Shown here: in pieces, positions 59,501 to 64,000 of the stretch
Layout: every line of letters begins with the position of its first letter
Position numbering within the stretch: the stretch's first letter is position 1
Assembly (NCBI RefSeq): GCF_017355985.1
Contig: NZ_JAFIQU010000023.1
Span: 1 to 64,000 of the forward strand
DNA length: 64,000 nt
Direction: 5' to 3'
From: Arenibaculum pallidiluteum
GTDB lineage: Bacteria > Pseudomonadota > Alphaproteobacteria > Azospirillales > Azospirillaceae
Notes under the pieces: model-generated
The model's database searches: none
What the model saw: only the letters and a program-made list of their open reading frames with translations
Told to the model about the DNA's origin: nothing
Program-made: the position numbers and the translations under genes

Positions 59501-62500
59501 CGGCTTCCTACGCGGGCGTGAACGTAGACCTGGCTACAGGCGTCGGCAGAGGAGGCGAGGCCAGTGGCGACGTGCTGTCGTCCGTCGAGAACGTTATCGG
59601 ATCCCGGTTCGCCGATGTCCTGCACGGAGACGCAGGGGCCAACATTCTGTCTGGCATGGGCGGAGACGACATTCTGGCAGGCGGCGCTGGTGCAGACACG
59701 CTGGTTGGTGGATCCGGACGAGATACGGTCGACTACGCGCATTCGAACAGCGCGGTCTATGTGAACCTCGCCGAGGGCCTGGGGGGCGGTGGCCATGCAG
59801 ACGGCGATCACTACAGCGGCATCGAGGATGCCGTAGGCTCGCGCCACAACGACGGACTGCGTGGCACGGACGCAGCAAACCGGCTCGATGGCGGGGCGGG
59901 CAATGACCTGCTGCGGGGAGACGGCGGGGCCGACACGCTGATCGGCGGCGACGGATCTGATACTGCCATCTACCGCGGCTCCTCCAGGGGCGTTGCCATC
60001 GATCTCGAGGCCGGGCGTGGGCGCGGAGGCGAGGCCGAAGGCGACGTCCTCTCCAGCATCGAAAACGTGATCGGCTCGGCCCATGCCGACATCCTGAAGG
60101 GCGACGCTGCCGACAATGTGCTGACCGGTGGTGAAGGCGCCGACACGCTGATCGGTGGGGCCGGCTCCGACACAGCGTCCTATCACGAAGCGTCCGGCAG
60201 CGTGCATGTTGACCTCTCGCAGGGACGCGGGCTGTCGGGTGAAGCCGAAGGGGACGTGCTCTCGGGCATCGAGAACTTGACCGGCTCACGCTTTGACGAC
60301 GAGCTGATCGGCAATTCCGGAAACAACGTCCTGGTCGGCGGTGGCGGAGATGACCTGCTCGCAGGGGGCGCCGGGAACGACACCTATATCTGGCGCCGCG
60401 GCGACGGGCAGGATCGAGTTGTCGACACGGGCGGCAATGATGCCATCGCGCTGGCAGACGTCTCCGGCCGTGACGTCCGCCTGAGCTGGGACGGTCAGCG
60501 CCTGACGATCGCGCTGCCCGGCGGCGGCGCTATGGTGCTGGAAGGCCACATCGAGAAGCTGCGCTTCCCCGACGGCAGCGAGCGCGAGCTGCCGCGCGAC
60601 GCCGGCTCGCCGGACCTGCAGCGTCTGGCTGCGATGGCGGCGCAGCTCGACGGCGGCGACAGCCGCCAGATGGCGCTGATGGCCGGTACCGGCGGCGAGG
60701 CTGCCGTGGCTGCGCTTGTCGAGCGTGCCGTCGCCTACGCCAGCGCCACCATGCGGTCCTATGCAGACCAACTCGAACAGGCCATCCAGGACAGGCACGA
60801 CAACAATTTCGCTGACGCGTCACGTTCCCACGCCGAAATACGCGCGCTCTCTTTTGATGAGCAGGCGGGCGAGCGCGCAGCCGACCGGACGGCTGCCGCC
60901 GAGGCGGCACTGCAAAATGCCCGCGCCACGGGGATGGAGGCCGAGCACGTCGTTGCGGTGCCGGAAGCCCAGGCCGAGCCGAGCGCGCTGCAGACGGCGC
61001 GCGCGACCATCGACCAGGCGCGGACGCAACGCACGGACGCCACCGAGGCGGCCGTTTCGCCGCCCGCCGAAGACACGGCCGCGCGTCCGGCATCGACGAC
61101 GGCCGCCGCTGTCGTGGGAGCCAGCGTCGGAGATGCAGAAGCCGCGGCGCGCGATGCCCTAGAGGACGCACGCACCTCAATAGCGGCAGAGGCGGCATTG
61201 GTTGTCTCTGAGTCCGGCGGCGCCACTGGAGATCTTGCCGAAGCCGCCCGGATGGCCGAGGGCGCGTTGGCTTCGGCCCGCGAAGCGGTCGACTTGGCGC
61301 GCGCCATGGCGGAAGCCGAGGCGCAGGGGACCGCGATTGATGCCAGCGGCACCGGCGACGCACGCGCGGAACAGCGGCGTGCTCCGGAGGGGGGCAGCAC
61401 CCGCAATCCGCCCGCCTCGACCGGCGCCGACGCTTCGCGGACGGTATCCGCGACCGAACAGGCCTTGGCCGCGGCGCGCGCCGCCGCCGAACGAGCGCGC
61501 GTGGCGGCGCTCGCGGGGGCGGCGACCCTCGCCACGGTCCAGGCCGCTGCCGCCCGTGGCGCGGCTGATCTGGTCGCCTCCGGAGCGCTGACACCCGACG
61601 GAATCGCTGCCGCGGCCGACGAGATGGCCCTGGCAGCCGCCGTGGGGCTTTCGGACGCCATGACCATCGGCACCGTTGCGGAGCTCGCTCCAGCTGACAG
61701 GGCCGCGGCTCAGGAGGATGCCGTTCCCGTTGTGATCGCGGCCGAAGACTTGCGCTCTTCGGAGCCCGGCGACGAGACCACGGCATCGGCCGGTCGGGCG
61801 ACAGGCGGCACCGCGGCAACCAGGTCTGGCGACGAGGATCAGGCGGCATTTCCGGCCGAGGGGATCGCCCCCGACGGATCTTCTGGCACGTTCCAGCAAC
61901 CGCCAGCTTCGGTCACCAGCGCTGGCACACAGACAGGGGCGAGGGACACCTCGCTCGCAGCGCCGGAAGATGACACGGCCCTCGATGGGAGCAGGGCGGG
62001 TTGGATGTCCGCTCCGGCATCCTCCGAGGACGCGGCATCCGGCGAGCCTGCTGACGCCGACATGGAGAGGGACTCGCGAGCTGCGGTGACACCGATCACC
62101 GCGCCAAAGACCGCGACCGTTGCCGATTGGGAGGCCTACGACTCTTCGGAACTGCTGGACTTTTCCACTTCTCCCTCGCCGGTCACCGCGGACCTCGCCG
62201 ATTGGCAGGCCACCACCAACGCGGCAGCGAAGAAGCATCTCCGGGGCTCGGTGTTTGGCGACACCCTGACTGGGACCGACACCGCCAACAGGATCGAGGG
62301 TGGTTCCGGCGACGATCTGCTGGTCGGGGGCGCAGGCAGCGACAGCCTCGATGGCGGCGAGGGCATCGATACGGCGGATTATTCCGGATCTGGTGCCGGC
62401 GTCACCGTTGATCTCGCGTTCGGTATCGGTACAGGCGGTGACGCCGAGGGCGACCGTCTGGTCGCGGTCGAGAACCTGCGGGGCTCGGCCCATGCGGATC

Positions 62501-64000
62501 GGCTCATTGGCGACGGGGAAGCCAACAGGATCGAAGCCGGCGCCGGTGCCGACACGCTGTCGGGTGCTGGCGGGGCCGATACGCTGGCCGGCGGTACAGG
62601 CCTGGATTGGGCCGATTATAGCGCCTCGGCTGCTGGCGTCGCGGTGGACCTCGCCGCTGGCGTCGGATCAGGCGGGGACGCCGAAGGCGATGTCCTCAGC
62701 GGGATAGAGAACTTGGCAGGCTCAGCCGGCGGCGACCGTCTGGCTGGCGATGCTGGTGCCAACAGGCTCGAGGGCGGCGGTGGCGACGACCAGCTGTCCG
62801 GCGGTGCTGGTGCCGACACGTTGTCAGGCGGCGCCGGCAGGGATGTTGCGGATTACTCCGCCTCGGGCGCAGCGGTGGTGGTCGACCTTGCCGGCGGCAC
62901 GGGTGCCGGTGGCGATGCGGAAGGCGATGTGCTGTCAGGTCTCGAGGACGTGATCGGATCGGCTCATGGCGACCGGATTTCCGGCGATGCCGGTGCCAAC
63001 TCCCTCGATGGTGCCGCCGGTAACGATACGCTTTCGGGCGGCGCCGGTGCCGACACGCTGCAGGGCGGCGCCGGTATCGACACGGCCGACTATTCCGGCT
63101 CGAACACGGCCGTCTCGGTCGATCTCGCCGTAGGCTCCGGCCGGGGCGGTGATGCCCAGGGCGACGTTCTGGGCGGGATCGAAAACCTGACGGGTACCGG
63201 ACAAGACGATGCGCTCGCCGGCGATGGTGGTGCCAATCGACTGGACGGCGGTGCCGGCGACGACACGCTGTCGGGGAGGGGCGGAGCCGACACCCTGTCC
63301 GGAGGCGCCGGCACGGACCGTGCGGATTACTCCGGTTCGGGCGCGGCCGTCACCGTCAGCCTGGCATCCGGATCCGGGACCGGCGGCGATGCCGAGGGCG
63401 ACCACCTATCCGGGATTGAGGACATCACAGGCTCAGCGTTTGACGACCGTCTCACGGGAGGTGGCGGTTCGAACCGGCTCGACGGTGGCGAAGGGGCCGA
63501 TACACTGGTTGGCGGTGCCGGGGCGGATTCGCTTGCCGGTGGTGCGGGAACCGACCTCGCAGATTACAGGGGCGCCGGTTCAGGGGTCTCGGTGAGCCTG
63601 GAGGCGGGCGTCGGGGCCGCAGGGGATGCCGCGGGCGATGTCCTCAGCGGGATCGAGGACCTTGCCGGCTCCGACTTCAGCGACCGGCTCACCGGTGATG
63701 CCGGCAGCAATCGGCTGGATGGCGGCGCCGGCAACGATTTTCTGTCGGGTGGCGGCAGCGCCGATACGCTGACAGGGGGGCTCGGCGACGACACGCTCGC
63801 CGGTGGTACGGGCGCCGACCTGCTTGAGGGTGGCGCCGGTGCCGATACGGGCGACTACTCCAACTCCTCGGCAGCAGTTGCGATCGATCTCTCCAGTGGA
63901 ACTGCCGCCGGTGGCGATGCCGAAGGCGACGTGCTGTCGAGCATCGAGAATCTCGTGGGCTCGGCTCTTGCCGACGCGCTGACAGGTGATGCCGGCAGCA
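56584..64000 (+). CDS. Giant RTX-repeat protein, 3' end beyond the window
   Basis: One frame runs 2,472 codons from ATG 56584 to the window edge with no stop. Residues 1-230 form a low-GC N-terminal domain (GYSFGPTQGDL is faintly lysozyme-like). Residues 270-470 are hydrophobic with a glycine zipper (GALIGSFIGSTVGRLVGNLF), a likely membrane insertion region. Residues 785-1272 are calcium-binding GGxGxDxLx repeats. A closing beta domain (FPDGSERELP) reaches about 1338. An Ala-rich helical linker follows to about 1866, then a second RTX block to the end. A T1SS signal would lie beyond the window. Confidence 0.9.
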   Translation, partial: MSGPKHITLAIRNVEGGGYHISAAGKDDSGYSFGPTQGDLRKNREARQTLDGLITNFGERYGITGALAETIKKSFTIQGKMDPNDPIWSNRDKLNALLGSAEARPFIDRMADIHVASAVAEVKTVSDAVSRKWNVTLDPASEALLATWTNMTGNLDTAERYFGGEEVTYNGKEQTLHHPPTFDDVYEYLRDNDYYRRNPRNFENNIEKVFKALDAAGIPRPVLPSSLLEGGDPDSPGGSDETLNGGSGEDSLHDAGGADSGDQRPIIDLPSLEDFQKAGVAGLGSIAGALTSIISGDNFIGNVVASPLASLISTDIFSSALGMEVAGDLISTFGESLPVSTVSFFTDRLTDILGLEGLADSLVDLALNAVIVSPLMNATLDVGTSLGEALSGVGLTNLLDAGMGTIGAFLGSKLIGAETLGGQILGAGGSAAGSIIGQAAIPIPGVGALIGSFIGSTVGRLVGNLFGGKPSAGPMAFADVDYEDGEYRVVSVGQDNHGDLGVARAMGEKVADALNAVLALTGGEPSKGNPTPFTVGYHKGEFLCQEPYDSNREKFGTDANRAVFEAVQRAIADMQLAGGDPIVMHALQAAQTGNLQELLNNLQAAADYSALVEAGMDPDEVLADPEQAGAWRSVLEKAKELGLDEAAKNAAAEQAAAAALDVTPAPEWEAEQGGETPDAVFFEPTSFVDPTELDEDGLPPELQALQGGATSEHRPASGDIGFGASSTAASAVNWVEAEYHGGGEGEAGGGGSSVLGPILGTGGIDAIAGSHDLKDTGIEFAVGSAGNDRVTGGNIAETISGAQGADTLVGGGGADLLRGGSGDDELRGGIGDDVLIGGTGDDLLSGGAGDDVLAGGGGDDKLTGGEGSDALDGGAGEDLLRGGTGADLLLGGSGDDRLEGEAGNDRLLGGAGDDTLDGGAGADRMWGGDGNDVLKGGTGADLLSGGAGDDVLVGGSGADRLDGGDGTDSVSYSASYAGVNVDLATGVGRGGEASGDVLSSVENVIGSRFADVLHGDAGANILSGMGGDDILAGGAGADTLVGGSGRDTVDYAHSNSAVYVNLAEGLGGGGHADGDHYSGIEDAVGSRHNDGLRGTDAANRLDGGAGNDLLRGDGGADTLIGGDGSDTAIYRGSSRGVAIDLEAGRGRGGEAEGDVLSSIENVIGSAHADILKGDAADNVLTGGEGADTLIGGAGSDTASYHEASGSVHVDLSQGRGLSGEAEGDVLSGIENLTGSRFDDELIGNSGNNVLVGGGGDDLLAGGAGNDTYIWRRGDGQDRVVDTGGNDAIALADVSGRDVRLSWDGQRLTIALPGGGAMVLEGHIEKLRFPDGSERELPRDAGSPDLQRLAAMAAQLDGGDSRQMALMAGTGGEAAVAALVERAVAYASATMRSYADQLEQAIQDRHDNNFADASRSHAEIRALSFDEQAGERAADRTAAAEAALQNARATGMEAEHVVAVPEAQAEPSALQTARATIDQARTQRTDATEAAVSPPAEDTAARPASTTAAAVVGASVGDAEAAARDALEDARTSIAAEAALVVSESGGATGDLAEAARMAEGALASAREAVDLARAMAEAEAQGTAIDASGTGDARAEQRRAPEGGSTRNPPASTGADASRTVSATEQALAAARAAAERARVAALAGAATLATVQAAAARGAADLVASGALTPDGIAAAADEMALAAAVGLSDAMTIGTVAELAPADRAAAQEDAVPVVIAAEDLRSSEPGDETTASAGRATGGTAATRSGDEDQAAFPAEGIAPDGSSGTFQQPPASVTSAGTQTGARDTSLAAPEDDTALDGSRAGWMSAPASSEDAASGEPADADMERDSRAAVTPITAPKTATVADWEAYDSSELLDFSTSPSPVTADLADWQATTNAAAKKHLRGSVFGDTLTGTDTANRIEGGSGDDLLVGGAGSDSLDGGEGIDTADYSGSGAGVTVDLAFGIGTGGDAEGDRLVAVENLRGSAHADRLIGDGEANRIEAGAGADTLSGAGGADTLAGGTGLDWADYSASAAGVAVDLAAGVGSGGDAEGDVLSGIENLAGSAGGDRLAGDAGANRLEGGGGDDQLSGGAGADTLSGGAGRDVADYSASGAAVVVDLAGGTGAGGDAEGDVLSGLEDVIGSAHGDRISGDAGANSLDGAAGNDTLSGGAGADTLQGGAGIDTADYSGSNTAVSVDLAVGSGRGGDAQGDVLGGIENLTGTGQDDALAGDGGANRLDGGAGDDTLSGRGGADTLSGGAGTDRADYSGSGAAVTVSLASGSGTGGDAEGDHLSGIEDITGSAFDDRLTGGGGSNRLDGGEGADTLVGGAGADSLAGGAGTDLADYRGAGSGVSVSLEAGVGAAGDAAGDVLSGIEDLAGSDFSDRLTGDAGSNRLDGGAGNDFLSGGGSADTLTGGLGDDTLAGGTGADLLEGGAGADTGDYSNSSAAVAIDLSSGTAAGGDAEGDVLSSIENLVGSALADALTGDAGS
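58938..60400 (+). repeat. First RTX nonapeptide block
   Basis: Tandem GGxGxDxLx nonapeptides (27-bp units) first run uninterrupted and then as larger modules. The module boundaries at 59494, 59731, 59968 and 60178 are 237, 237 and 210 bp apart. These are Ca2+-binding parallel beta-roll repeats. Confidence 0.9.
60600..62180 (+). repeat. Ala-rich helical linker between RTX blocks
   Basis: About 520 codons rich in Ala, Glu, Asp, Thr and Ser, with recurrent AAARA and ATIDQAR-like heptad patterns. It looks like a long alpha-helical or coiled-coil spacer rather than a fold I recognise. Confidence 0.6.
62377..64000 (+). repeat. Second RTX block with 79-residue tandem modules
   Basis: Starts of the DYS-x-S segment fall at 62377, 62614, 62851, 63088, 63325, 63562 and 63853. 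Five steps are exactly 237 bp; the last is 291 bp, which is 237 plus two 27-bp nonapeptides. Each module has VDL-x-G-GTGGDAEGDVLSGIENL then GSAHADRL-type sequence and RTX nonapeptides. Confidence 0.9.

Noticed and set aside
57408-63794. Long leftward frames opposite the RTX gene, rich in SPAPPS-type repeats
   Set aside because: These are the reverse complement of the Gly/Asp-rich RTX repeats.
58938-64000. CRISPR-like direct repeats
   Set aside because: The repeats are in-frame coding RTX nonapeptides without unique spacers.

Overview
The window is GC-rich, bacterial and almost certainly alphaproteobacterial. The best evidence is the gene order around the replication origin: rho-hemJ-hemH-hemE, then an origin-like intergenic region, then the RP001/ppsR-maf-aroE-coaE-dnaQ string. 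A parB-parA-rsmG-mnmG-mnmE block with parS sites, a Tim44-like/fxsA/secB cluster and HslUV also fit. It looks like a Rhodospirillales- or Geminicoccales-type genome, but I cannot name a species.

Regions 1-42.5 kb are ordinary, tightly packed core chromosome. 0-2.3 kb: start of a leftward exported protein and a two-component pair. 2.4-8.6 kb: leftward operon of chromosome partitioning (ParB, ParA), rRNA/tRNA modification (RsmG, MnmG, MnmE), a thioredoxin-like ferredoxin and a DUF6489 protein. 8.7-13.5 kb: rightward genes (DUF255 thioredoxin-like protein, alkyltransferase, quinone reductase, Lrp regulator, LysE exporter). 13.6-19.8 kb: leftward HTH-VOC fusion, Smr protein, LutCBA lactate oxidation genes behind a FadR/LldR-type operator, MltA and a Tim44-like protein. 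19.9-23.9 kb: FxsA, a phosphatase, SecB and a PAS histidine kinase. 23.9-28.1 kb: Rho, HemJ, HemH, HemE. 28.06-28.44 kb: predicted oriC, with DnaA boxes and clustered GANTC sites. 28.4-32.1 kb: translationally coupled ppsR-maf-aroE-coaE-dnaQ. 32.1-38.8 kb: a membrane protein, HslU, HslV and the hisB-hisH-(GNAT)-hisA-hisF-hisE-HIT operon. 38.8-42.5 kb: a small secreted protein, an EamA half-transporter, an atypical Nramp-like transporter and the 3' part of comM/yifB.

At about 42,546 comM loses its N-terminal coding part, and from there to the window end the content is accessory. The 42.6-52.5 kb part has a cyclic-phosphate receiver (cREC) protein, a coiled-coil/winged-helix-like protein, an XRE regulator with a palindromic operator, and a cold-shock-domain protein. 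It continues with an HNH endonuclease coupled to a methyltransferase-HNH fusion, a secreted NUC1 nuclease, a tyrosine-phosphatase-like protein, a 3'-5' exonuclease, and an SRAP protein with an odd in-frame leader. The 52.7-64 kb part is an RTX toxin locus: a GT4 glycosyltransferase, an HlyC-type toxin acyltransferase, a decayed IS5-family element, a low-GC exported protein, and a giant RTX gene (at least 2,472 codons) that leaves the window without a stop. Its N-terminal domain and the exported protein overlapping it by 4 bp share low GC, suggesting a toxin-tip/immunity-like module grafted onto an RTX scaffold.

The two best candidates for something undescribed are the HNH / methyltransferase-HNH pair (44.9-47.6 kb) and the exported-protein/RTX pair (55.8-64 kb). 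No tRNA, rRNA or CRISPR array was recognised.
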